Assembly (NCBI RefSeq): GCF_030445035.2
Contig: NC_080683.1
Location: 120,761,225-120,825,224, forward strand
DNA from: Dasypus novemcinctus
Lineage: Eukaryota; Chordata; Mammalia; Cingulata; Dasypodidae
DNA: 64,000 nt
Direction of reading: 5' to 3'
Shown: piece by piece, positions 37,523-48,229 of the stretch
Position numbering within the stretch: the stretch's first letter is position 1
Layout: each line of letters starts with the position of its first letter
Program-made: the position numbers and the translations under genes
Notes under the pieces: model-generated
The model's database searches: none
What the model was told of the DNA's origin: nothing
What the model saw: the letters and a program-made list of their open reading frames with translations, nothing else

Positions 37523-37586
37523 ATGATTAGGCTCTGCTGGGTGTTGCTGCTCCTTCCCTCTTTGATGAGTGCCTCATCTGTTAAAG
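37523..37586 (+). CDS. Candidate first coding exon encoding a signal peptide (unidentified)
   Basis: Starting at the ATG at 37523 (A at -3), the frame reads MIRLCWVLLLLPSLMSASSV, a textbook signal peptide: Arg at residue 3, a Leu-rich core, and small residues near a likely cleavage site. It runs straight into AAAG|GTAAAG at 37583-37592, a good splice donor. A pyrimidine tract plus CAG near 37298-37306 could serve as acceptor if the exon starts upstream. I cannot match it to a known protein, no second exon was found here, and a frame of this size can arise by chance. The frame continues unspliced to 37672, where it stops. Confidence 0.28.
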
Positions 37587-37900
37587 GTAAAGTTAACCCA
37601 GGGTGCTTGAGTCTGGCAAGTGGAAACACTCATGTAATTGTTGGGATTGATGTAACTTTCGGCCTTGAGTAACTAATAATAGGCTGCACTGGTTTCTTTC
37701 AGAACCTACGGATAGAAAAATATGGAGGACATGTACACTTCTTTCCAGTTATGGTCATATTTGAAAGTTTAGAATCTCCAAAACTTGAGTAGAGTATATC
37801 AATTCTTCATTGGGATTCTTTTTTTTTCCTAACTGGCTGATTAACTAATATTCTAATGAGACAGCACAAACTGGATTCAGATGACTGTTTATCATAGAAA

Positions 37901-37951
37901 AAAGGAAGGAACAAAGGAAGGGAGAAAGAGAGGAAGGGAGGAAGGAAGGAA
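37901..37951. repeat. GGAA-rich purine tract
   Basis: Degenerate (GGAA)n/(GAAA)n stretch with at least seven GGAA cores in about 50 bases, all purine on the plus strand. Such tracts can bind ETS-family factors, but function here is only possible. Confidence 0.8.
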
Positions 37952-39011
37952 ACTCCAGATGGATATTTTTTCCAGACATAGAATATATATTTTTTAACAC
38001 TTTGCACATATCCCCTTGGTAGTTTCCTATCTGGAAAGAAATGCACTTCTCTTCTCTCTCTTGTTATAAGTAAACCTTCCTCCTATTCAGTAATTGAAGT
38101 GGCTCCTCAGTTTTTTGGCCCCTTTTGCTTTTGTTTTGTTTTGGGTTTTATAAGTAAGAAGCCCTTTGACTAACTTATTCATGTTTGAAGATCCAAATAA
38201 TTTTCACTGGGATTTCAATATCTGTGTTTCTTTAAAAAGTAAAATTAATTCAGTTTTCACTTTACCAGCCTATATCAATTTATTTTGCATTTGGTGTTGT
38301 GCTTTCCGTATATTATTTAGAACAATAGGATCAAGGTTAGGCTATCTTTAAATACATAGCAGATGAAATGCCATGTTAGTAATATGGGATGAGTTTAATT
38401 TGCTGTCACAAAGAGTGTGAAGTTCCAGGACACCTAAAACAATGACGTTTGCATAGCTAATAGAGTCAAAGGATATGAGGCTCCTCTGTAAAATCTCACT
38501 GCATGAAATCATAGCTACGAAAGATTTAGGTTGTTTTGGAATTGCTGATATTTATGGATACTTGGGCTAGAATTCTATTTAAAAATGTACCTATTTCAAC
38601 ACATTTTCAGCTTGATCTTTAATTCATCAGTTGAATATGAATTCCAAGAAGAAAAAATCTATTAATCTTTCATAGAAATGAAGAGAAAGGTAACATATTG
38701 TTCTTGCAGACAGTGCAGTGGAAGAAGTAGAAAAAGGAGCATGATGGGTGACATGAAAGCACTATTAACAGAGTAGGAAAAAATGCTTCTTTAGAAATGA
38801 ACTGATGGAAGGGTTAAAAAAGGAATTATTGGGGTTCAGAGACCTCTTTCACTTTCAAAAATCAAAGACAAGAAAATGTCTAGATTGAAAATTTCACTCT
38901 TGCATGATCTGCTTGAATTCCTATAGAGGCTTTGACATGGTAGATTGTACTTCCCACTTTGCCCATTGCACCCTGGCTAACTCCAGTCCTAGGCCTGAAG
39001 CTGAAAACTTC

Positions 39012-39754
39012 TGTAATGGTTAGGCTAATGTGTCAACTTGGCTAGGTAATGGTGTCCAGTTGTTTGGTCAAGTAAGCACAGGGCTATTTGTAATACAAGG
39101 ATATTTTATGGGCTTTAATCATTAGTAAGTTGATTGTATAGATGGCTGATTACATCTACAATCAGCTGAGGATATTGCCATCAACAATGAGTGACCTCTC
39201 ATCCCATCAGTTGAAGTTCTTAAAAGGAGAAGTGATTTCAGCATTCAGGGAAAGAAATCCCAGCTCTAATTCAGACAGCCAACATCTGAAGGGAGTGGAG
39301 TGGTTCTTGAGAAACAAAATCATAACAATGGGATTTCTGAATTGGTTTGTAATTTTTGCAACTGGCTTTCTGCTCTGGTTAGATTCAAGGGTACTAATGA
39401 CTGTTTACAAAACACAAGACGCCACTAACAGTCCATGGCTTGATTTGGCAATAGAGCTATGCAAAATACCACCACTGGATATGAGTACTTCCATGCTTTT
39501 AAGAGGCAAGGATCTGGGTGAGAGTGTTTTGTGATTTCAACATTCAGGGAGAGAATTCCCATCTCTACTTAAGACAGTCCTGGGAAACTCATCAGGGACC
39601 TTCATCAGAGCCCCTGGTTTGCAGCTTGCCCTGTGGAATTTGGCTTTGTGCATTCCCACAGTCACATGGGACTGTATATTTTATAAAATCTCTTACTGTT
39701 TACAGATATCTTCTGTCACTTCTGTTTCTCTGGAGAACCCTGAAAAATATAGCT
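39012..39754 (+). repeat. ERV-L 5' LTR, interrupted by leader sequence
   Basis: The left part (39012-39276) and right part (39531-39754) match the 3' LTR at 45449-46083. Between them lies 39298-39530, a second copy of the leader that normally follows the primer site (39764-39998). A 48-base LTR segment is present on both sides of the insert (39229-39276 and 39531-39579; 'tgatttcagcattcaggga' type). The LTR ends before the primer site at 39755. Promoter function would be disrupted. Confidence 0.82.
39298..39530 (+). repeat. Displaced copy of the ERV-L leader inside the 5' LTR
   Basis: Reads GTTCTTGAGAAACAAAATCA near its start and ends ...GGGTGAGAGTGTTTT. The second copy at 39764-39998 reads 'tgcttgagaaacagaatctt' and ends 'gggtgatagtgttttt'. 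Shared middle phrases include 'acagtccatggc' and 'atgagtacttccatgctttta' / 'atgactacttccattctta'. The period between copies is 466 bases. Confidence 0.85.
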
Positions 39755-39769
39755 TGGTACCAGGAGTGG
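39755..39769 (+). other. ERV-L primer-binding site for tRNA-Leu
   Basis: TGGTACCAGGAGTGG is the exact complement of the 3' end of mammalian tRNA-Leu(UAA), CCA included. It lies right after the 5' LTR. Use of tRNA-Leu is the property that named the ERV-L group. Confidence 0.88.
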
Positions 39770-41820
39770 TGCTTGAGAAACAGAATCTTAAAAATGAGAT
39801 TTCTGAATAGGTTCTGAGATTTTTATAATTACTCTCTTTTCTGATTAGATTCAAAGGTAGCAGTGATTCTGTTTACAATAATCAAGAGGCCACTGACAGT
39901 CCATGGCATGGGTTGGTGATAAAGATATGCAAATTATCACCACCGGGTATGACTACTTCCATTCTTATAAGAAACTAGACTTTGGGTGATAGTGTTTTTA
40001 ACACCTTAGCAGAGTTTTGTGGAGTTAAAGGTACAATGATGTTAGTTGGCTGTTCCTTAATACACTGGATACAGTTACAAAAGAAAGGGATGAGCTGAAG
40101 ATTTCTATGTATGTGCTGAAAGAAAACCTTGTTTTGTGCAGCTGCAGACATGAGACCTCTGAAAACCAGACACAGAGTCTCATTGTACAAGAAGCAGAGT
40201 TACAACAGAAATTAAAATGTCAACCTTACAGGGTATATACTGTCAAAGTAAGAGCATTGATTAGAAAGGAGTGGAATCTTGAGGATTGGGATGGAGACAT
40301 ATGGGTTGCTGATGATGAGTAGGGACATTGAAACCCTAAATTCTGCTAAGACTTTGCCAGATAAAACTGTAATGGTCTGCCTGAGGAGAATACCCAATGT
40401 CAATCTTGCACCACACAGCCTCTAGCATACCCCAAAGATTCTTGACCTCCTCACCACCCTGAGAATAAACCACCTAGTGTCAAGCCTGCATCATCCAACC
40501 TCCAGCCTGCCCCAAGGAGTCTTGACCTCCTTCCTGCCCTGAGAAAGATACAAGCCAAACTCAAGCTTACAGTACCCAAACTCCTCCCTGCCTTGAGGAA
40601 ATCATCACCCAACCTCTACCTTGCCCTGAAGAGTCTGCCCCCTCACCCTCAGATGAAGAGATTAATCCTGTATAACCAGATGAAACTGTGAGGGAATGTT
40701 CTGAGGTAACTGGCTTGAAATACACTTCTAATGCTTCTCCATGCCCATTTCCACCACCCCTTTTTCTTCCAGACCTATAATTAGACTAAAGCTATAGCAA
40801 ACCTCCTCCAAAGTTGAAGTACAAAATGTGATCCATGTGGAAGTATACTATACTCTAAAAAATGGTATGAGTTTTCCAATTTATATATACAGAAATCAGG
40901 GGAATATGTGTAAGAATGGATATTAAGGGTATGGGATAATGAAGGAAGGAGTATGAAGTTGTATCAGGCTGAATGTATTGATATGGGCCCACTAAGGAGA
41001 GATTCTGGGCTCAATGGTCTAGCTCAAGGAGTTAGAAAGGGCTCTAATAGTTTGTTGGGGTGACTGACTGAAACATGGACCAAAAGATGACCTACAATGT
41101 CTAAGGTCAGTATCTCTCTAAGTGTATAAATCCCATCTAGTTTACTCTAGATGAAGGGATTCAAACACTTAGAGAGAAAGAAAAGCTATAGTGGATTAAC
41201 CATTTAAGACCTGCCCACCAACCCCAGGAATGTCCAGGGGACACACATTTCACCAGGACTGTGAGGAATAAATTTGTGAGAATAACTCCATCTTCCCTGA
41301 AGAGCTCTGTGGTTGTTCTTCTCTGTAGGTGAGGTATTACTGTGGAAACTGCTGCCATGGAACTAGAATCCTTAAACAATGTTGGGTGATCAGCTCCCGG
41401 GCTGGCAGAAGCCAAGTGACAGCACTTAATCGCCAAAGAAAAGGTGGGTGTAGCTACCACAATGAACAGCAGACTTAAAGCAGCAATTAGAATAGTCTGA
41501 GTTGCAGAGATCTATGGTGTTGGCTAATAGATCATGGGGTACTTAGAAGTAAAATAGATGGGCAGTCTACTAAATTCCTATTTGAACTTTATAAGCGGAA
41601 GAGTTCTATCTAGGTCAAGAGAATAAAACTCTAACTTGAATTACAGAAACAGAGTCACAGCCCTTTAATCAATTCTCAAACTTGAGACAGTTTATAGACC
41701 CAGAGCCCCTTGAATGAGGGGAAGGCTGAGTCCCCTTGGGGAAGGTTCCTGTTGCACTGACAAAAAGAGTATGCTGTTAATATTCCTCCCAGCTCTCCTC
41801 AAAGAGACCTACAGCCTTTT
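39770..41820 (+). pseudogene. gag: ERV-L leader and gag remnant
   Basis: About 2 kb between the primer site and protease should hold gag (matrix, capsid, nucleocapsid). I could not follow a continuous gag frame. The short frames at 39975-40190 minus and 40107-40322 plus may only be leftovers. A Pro-rich degenerate tandem repeat lies at 40380-40650. The capsid's major-homology-type motif was not found. Assignment rests on position. Confidence 0.5.
40380..40650 (+). repeat. Degenerate tandem repeat, unit about 80 bases
   Basis: Units begin 'cctgagaa...' at about 40380, 40458, 40538 and 40590. The first two are nearly full length (78 and 80 bases) and share 'tgtcaa-cttgca-c', 'cc-gcataccccaa/cctgccccaa', and 'gattcttgacctcct/gagtcttgacctcct'. 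The third is shortened to about 52 bases and the fourth is partial. Translation in one frame is Pro-rich. Confidence 0.75.
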
Positions 41821-41831
41821 ACGAGGGAACC

Positions 41832-42149
41832 TTGCATTGGGGAAAAGGCAATGACCAGACATTTTGGGGATTATTAGACACTGGTTCAGAAGTGACAATA
41901 ATTCCAGGAGACCCAAAACATCAGTTTGGTCCACTGGCCAGCATAGGGGATTATGGAGGTCAGGTGATCAATGGAGTTTTAGCTCAGGTGCATCTCACAA
42001 TGGGCCCAGGTTACCAGAGCCATTCTGTGTTTAATTTCCCAGTTCCAGAATGCATAATTGGAATAGACATACTCAGCAACTGGCAGAATCCCCACATTGG
42101 ATGCCTGACTTGTGGAGTGAGGGATATTTTAGTAGGAAAGGCCAAGTAG
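41832..42149 (+). pseudogene. pro: ERV-L protease region
   Basis: This frame carries the retroviral aspartic protease active site: LLDTGSEVTIIP, with DTGS starting at 41877. A later IIGIDIL segment near 42054 corresponds to the usual hydrophobic-Gly substrate-side motif (GxD type). The enzyme would cleave the Gag-Pol polyprotein as a dimer. About 105 residues are open, close to a full protease domain, and the catalytic Asp is intact. The surrounding gag and RT frames are broken, so no working polyprotein is expected. Confidence 0.85.
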
Positions 42150-42299
42150 AAGTCACTATATTTGGCATTACCTAACAAAAAAGTAAATCAAAAGCAATTT
42201 CTAAAAGAAAAGCACTTCCTAGAGGGAGTGCAGAGATCAGTGCAACCATCCAGGATTTGAAGAATGAAGGGGTGTTATTCCTACCAAACTCCATTCAAC

Positions 42300-43080
42300 T
42301 TCCCTTTTTGGCCTGTGCAGAAAGCAGATGGATCTTGAAAGATAACAGTGGATTATCATAAATCTAACCAAGTGGTGACTCCAATCACAGCTGATGTCCC
42401 AGATGTGGTAATATTGCTTGAGCAAATCAACACATCCCCTGGTACCTGGTATGCAGCTATTGATCTGTCAAATGTATTTTTCTCAATCTCCATTACTAAG
42501 CACCACCAGAAACAGTTTGCTTTCAGCTGGCGAGGACAACACTGTATTTTCACTATCCTGTCTTATGCATATATCAACTCTCCAGCCCTATATCATAATA
42601 TTATCCACAGGGAACTTGATTGTCTCTCCCCCCCACAAGACATCACACTGGCCTATAATATTCATGATACCATGCTTTTTGGACCTAGTGAGCAAGAAGT
42701 AACAATTGTTCTAGATGTCTTGGTAAGGCATTTGTGTGAGAGAGGATGGGAGATAAATCCAACAAAAATACAGGGTCCTTCCACCTCAGTGAAATTTCTA
42801 GGTATCCAATGGTGTAGGGCATGCTGACTTATTCCTTCTAAAGTGAAGGATAAGCTGTTCCATCTGTCCCTTCCTATGACCAAAAAAGAGGCACAACACT
42901 TAGTTGCCCTTTTTGGATTTTGGAGACCACATATTCCTCATTTGATGGTGCTACTCTGGTTTTGAGTGGGAATTGGAAAAAGAGAAGGCTTTGTGACAGG
43001 TCCAGTCTGCTGAGCAGGCTTCACTGCCATTTACACCATATGTTACAGCAGATCTAATGGTGCTGGAAGTGTCAGCAGCA
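42300..43080 (+). pseudogene. pol: ERV-L reverse transcriptase region
   Basis: The open part 42348-42827 (159 residues) contains the first catalytic-Asp motif (WYAAIDLSNVFFS), the FSW..Q core, and a palm segment ending VKFLGIQW. The YXDD box is replaced by NIHD at 42657-42668, so one of the two metal-binding Asp residues is lost. A stop follows at 42826 and the thumb/connection continues in fragments to about 43080. The enzyme, when alive, copied viral RNA into DNA. Confidence 0.85.
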
Positions 43081-43087
43081 AATAGAG

Positions 43088-43945
43088 ATGCCATCTGGCA
43101 GGTCCTATAGGAGAATCACAAGGCAGACTCTCAGGATCTTAAGACAGTCCTGGGAGGAAAACACTGCAATCCTCTGCAGGTATCTATTCCCCTATGGAGA
43201 AACAGCTTTGTCCTGCTACTGGGCCTTAGTAGAGACTGAACACTTAACCATGGACCACCAAGTTACCCTGAGACCTGAGTTGCCTTTCCTGAGCTGGGTA
43301 TTGTCTGACCCACCAAATCATAAAGTTGGGCATGTACAGCAGCACTCCATAATAAAGTGGAAGTGGTATTTACACAATAGGGCTTGAGTGGGTCCTGAAG
43401 GCACAAGTAAGTTACATGAGGAAGAGGCACAAATGTCCATAGTCATTACTCCTGCCACATTACCTTCTCTTTCCAAGCTCACGGTTCTGGACTCTTGGGG
43501 AATTCCTTACAACCAGTTCACTGAGGAAGAGAAAAGTTGGGCCTGGCTTACAGTTGGTTTTGCACAATATATAGGTACCCACCTGAAAGTGGAGAACCAT
43601 AGCAATGCAGTCCCTTTCTGGAATGTCCCTGAAGGACAGCAGTGAGGGGAACTCCTCCCAGTGGGCAGAACTTAGAACAGTACACTAGGTTGTTCATTTT
43701 GCTTGGAAGGAGTAATGACCAGAGGTACATTTGTACACTGATTCATGGGCTGTTGCCAATGGCTTGACTGGATGGTCAGGGACTTGGAAGGAGCATGATT
43801 GGAAAATTGTTGACAAAGAAGTCTGGGGAAGAGGTATATGGATAGAAATTTTTGAGTGGGCAAAACATGAAAATATTTGTGCCCCATGTGAATACTCACC
43901 AGAGACTGACTTCAGCAGAGGAATATTTTCATAATCAAGTGGATA
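43088..43945 (+). pseudogene. pol: ERV-L RNase H / connection region
   Basis: Two open pieces: 43088-43387 (with CYWALVETEHLTM and VLSDPPNHKVG) and 43388-43645 (starting just after the in-frame stop). A third piece at 43731-43934 carries YTDSWAVANGLTGWSGTW, which contains one of the conserved Asp residues of the RNase H fold. The domain would degrade RNA in RNA-DNA hybrids. Frames change at least twice. Confidence 0.8.
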
Positions 43946-44720
43946 AGATGACCCATTCTGTGTATAGCCATCAGCCTCCTTCCTGAGTCACTACTGTTAC
44001 TATCCAATGTGTTTATGAACCAAGTAACTATGGTGGTAGGTATGGAGGTTATGCACATATTGACTTAGCAACATGGATTTCTCCTCACCAATGCCATCTT
44101 GACCATAACTGAATGCCCAAAAGAGACCAGAGACCCACACTCAGCTGCTGGCATGGCACCATTCCCCAAGGTGATCAGTCTGCTACCTTGTGGCAGGTTG
44201 ATTACATTGGATCACTTCCATCATGGAAGGGGCAGTGATTTGTTCTAACTAAAGTAGACACTTTCTCCCTGAATGCAATGCTTCCCTTCCCTGAACGCAA
44301 TGCTTCTTCCAAAACTACCATCCATGGACTTACCAAATGTCTTATCCACCACCATGGCATGCCACACAGCATTGCTTCTGAGCAAGGAACCCACTTTACA
44401 GCAAATGATGTGAAATGGGCACATGCTTGTGGAATTAACTGATTTTACCATGTACCCCATCATCCTGAAGCAGCTGGGTTGAGAGAACAGTAGAATGATC
44501 TTTTGAAGACTCAATCGCAGTGCCAACTAGGTGACAATATCTTACAGGACTGGAACAGTGTTCTCCAGGAGGCTATGTATGCTCTTAATCAGTGTCCACT
44601 CCATGTTGCTTTTCTCTAATAGCCAGGATTCACAGTTTCAGGAATCAAGGGCTGGGAATGGGAGTGGTACCACTCACTATTAACCCTAGTGATCCACTAG
44701 GAAAAAATTTTCTTTCTGTC
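43946..44720 (+). pseudogene. pol: ERV-L integrase region
   Basis: Recognised by WQVDYIGSLPSWKG (first catalytic Asp, near 44200), GMPHSIASEQGTHFTA (near 44356) and HHPEAAG (near 44460). In the second motif the expected Asp reads Glu (SEQGTHF). A stop interrupts right after HHPEAAGLREQ, near the expected third catalytic residue. The segment 44330-44503 is duplicated within the 3' LTR. Integrase joins viral DNA ends to host DNA; this copy cannot act. Confidence 0.85.
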
Positions 44721-44779
44721 TCTGCAACCTTAAGCTTTCCTGGTCTAGAGCTCTTAGTTCCAAAAGAGAAATGCTTTCA

Positions 44780-45215
44780 GCAGAAAAGACCACAATTTCA
44801 TTGAACTGGAAGTTAAGACTGCCACCTGCCTCTTTGGACTCCTCATGTCTCTGAATCAACAGGCAAAGAAGGGAATTTCTGTACTGGCTATGGTGATTGA
44901 TCCTGACTATCAAGGAGAAATACAATTCCACTTACATAAAAGAAAGAAAGAAGAGTTTGCCTGGAATATGGAAGATCCCCTAGGGTGTGTCTCAGTACTA
45001 CCATGCCCTATAATTTAAGTCAGTGGAAAATTTTAACAACCTAATCCAGACAGGGCCAACAATAGACCAGAATCTTCAGGAAGGACAGTTTGGGTCACCA
45101 TGCCAACCAAAGACTCACAGCCAGCTGAGATGCTTGCTGAGGGTAAAGGAAACATGGAATGGGTTGTGGAAGAAGGTAGTGATAAATACAAACTCCAACC
45201 ACATGACCAGATACT
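44780..45215 (+). pseudogene. ERV-L dUTPase region
   Basis: In one frame from about 44790 to 45018, motifs FGLLMSLNQQA and GISVLAMVIDPDYQGEI match the trimeric dUTPase fold that ERV-L elements carry at the C terminus of Pol. A further open stretch to 45217 continues in this frame after a stop. dUTPase hydrolyses dUTP and keeps uracil out of viral DNA. The stretch through VLPCPII is free of stops. Confidence 0.78.
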
Positions 45216-45448
45216 GAAATGAAGAATTTAATGGTCATGAATATTTTTTTCCTTGTTATGAGTCCATGTGTATATGTACATAAAATGAATGTTTTCTTTC
45301 CTACCCTTTCCACTTACCATATGATATAAGTTATATTAGTTTCATGTCATAGTATTTAAGGATGTGAAGTTTAAGAGTGAATATTACCCAAGGATTTGCA
45401 TCCTATTCTGGAGGGATTTAGTGCTCTTCAGGTTGTAAGCAGGACAGT

Positions 45449-46083
45449 TGAGTATTGTTAGGTGTAGACGGTGAAGTGCCAACTCAGCCAGGTTATGGTG
45501 CCCAGTTATTTGGCCAAGCAAGCACAGTGCTAATTGTCTTACCAAATATCGTATCCACCACCATGTCATTCCACACAGAATTGCTTCTGAGCAACGAACC
45601 CACTTCACAGCAAATGATATATGCAAATAAGACATACTCATGGAATTAACTGGTCTTACCATGTTCTCCGTCATCCTGAAGCAGCTGGGTTGAGAGAACA
45701 GTGGAATGGCCTTTTACATGTTAACACAGACATTTTATGGACTTTAATAATAAGTGAGACAATTGCATAGATGGCTGTTTATGTCTGCAGTCAGCTGAGG
45801 AGATTGCCCTCAACAATGAGTGATGTTTCATCTAATCAGTTGACAGCCTTAAAAGGAAAAGTGATTTCAGCATTTAGAGAGAGAATCCCCATCTATACTA
45901 TGGATAGCTAGGTTTGTGGGAAATTCCACAAGGACCGCCATATAAGTCCCTGGCTTGCAGCCTGTCTTACAGAATTTGGAGTTGTGCATCCCAACAGTCA
46001 CGTGAGACAATTTTATAAAATCTCATACCATTTACAGATGTCTCCTGCCAGTTTTGTTTCCCTAGAAAATCCTGATGAATGCA
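45449..46083 (+). repeat. ERV-L 3' LTR with an integrase insert
   Basis: Matches the 5' LTR on both sides of 45538-45714 ('agcacagtgctaattgt' before, 'cattttatggactttaata' after). The right end reads '...cctgatgaatgca', then the target repeat GCTTC. The insert is a copy of the provirus's own integrase gene. Confidence 0.82.
45538..45714 (+). repeat. Displaced copy of integrase sequence inside the 3' LTR
   Basis: Aligns to 44330-44503. Shared phrases include CTTACCAAATATCGTATCCA versus CTTACCAAATGTCTTATCCA, GAATTGCTTCTGAGCAACGA versus GCATTGCTTCTGAGCAAGGA, and 'catcctgaagcagctgggtt' identical in both. It is absent from the 5' LTR. The minus-strand frame 45384-45674 and the plus frame 45455-45649 run across its edges and are not genes. 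Confidence 0.9.
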
Positions 46084-46324
46084 GCTTCCTAGCTGAAATT
46101 CAAGTTCATTGCATTATGTGATATGGAAATTCAGCTGTCCGATATCATACCTGCTTCATTTGATTGCTGTTCTGGAGCTTCCTTTACTGCGATGAGCATC
46201 TAAGGGGGACTCAGAAATGATACTTTTATCTTTCTCATTCCTTCTCTTCATTCCTGTAATTGTGTATTTTCCTGTATCATAACTTACTGTTTGTGGATCT
46301 TAGCTAATTTGGTGGATTATTTTC

Positions 46325-46435
46325 CATGAGCAGGGAAACTACCTTCAGTAATTTTCCATTCTCTCCCTGAGCACAGTGCTGAAAGGATGCTTAGTAGGTA
46401 CTGAATGCTTTATTCTGATTGAATAAATGCCTTCA
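46325..46435 (+). mobile_element. L2 3'-end fragment
   Basis: Reads 'catgagcagggaaactacc...ctgagcacagtgctgaaaggatgcttagtaggtactgaatgc...gattgaataaatgcc', the order of phrases in the LINE-2 3' end. Short and diverged. Confidence 0.6.
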
Positions 46436-46439
46436 AGCA

Positions 46440-48220
46440 TTTCTGAAGAAGTTCTCAAGTTATAGTAGATTCCAAGGTCATCAGGAGAATTTTATAAGGA
46501 AAGCTGAGTGAAAAATGAGTCAGGCAAGTAAACAATTGGTCAAGAATTCCAAGGAAAGTAAAGAGGAGCAATGAAGACACAGGTCTTGGAAAGACTAAGC
46601 TATAGACCTTAGCCTGATGAGATTTTCTGCGTTCTTCATTCTGATGCACCTACCAACAGATTTCCTGATAACACAGCAATGTGACTGGCAGCTGAGTGGC
46701 TGGGTTTTATGTGTTAATACAGACCACCAGAATGAAATCCTCACCAAGGGCAGGGTGCAGAGGACATAACTTCCCCAGGTCCATCTCTCCCCCTTAGGCT
46801 TCAAACAGACCAGTCACGTTGCCCTGGTGTTTGCCCAAAAACCTGAATATTTTTAGGGCTTTCAGAAGATAACTGGACAATCTCTGGATCATGACTAGCT
46901 GTGGGGAAGACAGAGCCTGTAAGGCTCTATTGTGAAAGGTTTCCTGGGAAGGTGAAGTGATGATGAAGCACTGCTTTCTTACCATTTAATGATCCTCAGC
47001 CTAGACCAAATACTAAAGAGGGTCCAGAGAAAATCATCCTCAAAGCAGAGTTCATATTTTAAATGAAAGAAAGAACTTGAATGAAATAGATAAATCCTCC
47101 TCTTTCCAGCATGTGGTTAATATTAGGATTTTGGCTTTGTGCAGGCCCTTATTTCCTTCATTTACACAGCTGGGCTCTTTGTTTTGGTGATGTAGGTAGG
47201 CTGCTTGAAACACCAAGAAATCTAGGTCTTTAAGAAGCATTAAATTGGATCAGTTTAGAAAATTGTTAAATCCTAAAGTGATGATTTCATGATTCCAGTG
47301 GAGCAGTTGAAGTTCTTTTATACATTTTTACTCTTCAGCATAAAATTAACCAGGTACATCAAATGAAGGTTAGTGTGTGGATTTTTCCATGTTTAGTTTT
47401 GTTCATCTCCTAGGATGATAATGTATGCATATGTCAAAAAAAACCTAAACAAAACAAAATCTCTTTTACAAATCATGCTCAGCTCTGATATCTGTGACTG
47501 TGCAGTGAGCAATTCTATCTTTAGAAGTACAATCTTTTATTCATCACGTGTATCTTGTGATATGCCCTTTATGCGATTTTCTGAAAGTTGATAGTTTGCC
47601 TATATCAAGAAAAATCTGTCTAGCCCACTGATCAAAAATATCAAAAATCTTTCCCAAACTGAGAGTGAGAAGACAGAACTGTTTGTCCACAGCATGCCTT
47701 CCCCAGGTAATTTGGACCCTTCTTTATTTTTAATACTCTCTTAGCAAGCCTCTTTAGCTCATGCCTAGTGTGTCAAATGCATTTTAAAAAGAGCTTGTCC
47801 TCTGCTGGCTGTGGAGAACAGTTGAGGATTAGGATAGTACTGAAAGAGTTAATTCCTTCTGTTTGCACACCAGAATAAAGTTAATAAGCTGCCAATAACA
47901 CGGGTTATAGTTGCCAAAGCTAAAGTTATAAGTAATCCTAAAGGGAAAGAGGAAAATTGTTCTTGACAAGCTGAAATTACTTTGTAAAACCTCTTATGTG
48001 TTGAGAAGCCCTGGGTTGGTCAGGGCACGGAGCTTATTTCCATGTTTAACTCAGTCTGTTTATACAGAAAATATCTTGCCCAATATCCGTTTTTCTAAAG
48101 TGTGCCTTTTAACCCCCCTTTTGGTTTCTTTTTATGGTTGTCATGGAGACAAAGAAGCTATTCACTGGCCTGATCAATGTATGATTACATCAACATAACA
48201 TTTTCAGTCAAGTTCCCAGG
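46440..48220. other. No recognised gene or repeat
   Basis: Moderate AT content. The frames at 46455-46985 minus are short and featureless. Nothing further can be supported. Confidence 0.45.
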
Positions 48221-48229
48221 AGCCTTCCT

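Larger units (their letters stand above)
39012..46083 (+). mobile_element. ERV-L (class III) provirus, defective
   Basis: The provirus is 7.07 kb and bounded by LTRs that start TG (39012, 45449) and end near CA (46083). The direct repeat ACTTC (39007-39011) / GCTTC (46084-46088) fits the 5-bp duplication of this class. Internally the order is tRNA-Leu primer site, leader/gag remnant, protease, reverse transcriptase, RNase H, integrase, dUTPase. A dUTPase after integrase is typical of ERV-L. No env is seen, also typical. Stops and frameshifts occur in every gene. Both LTRs contain misplaced internal sequence. Confidence 0.88.

Noticed and set aside
39142-39534. 130-residue plus-strand frame near the ERV-L start
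   Set aside because: It runs across the 5' LTR and the displaced leader copy; there is no conserved motif.
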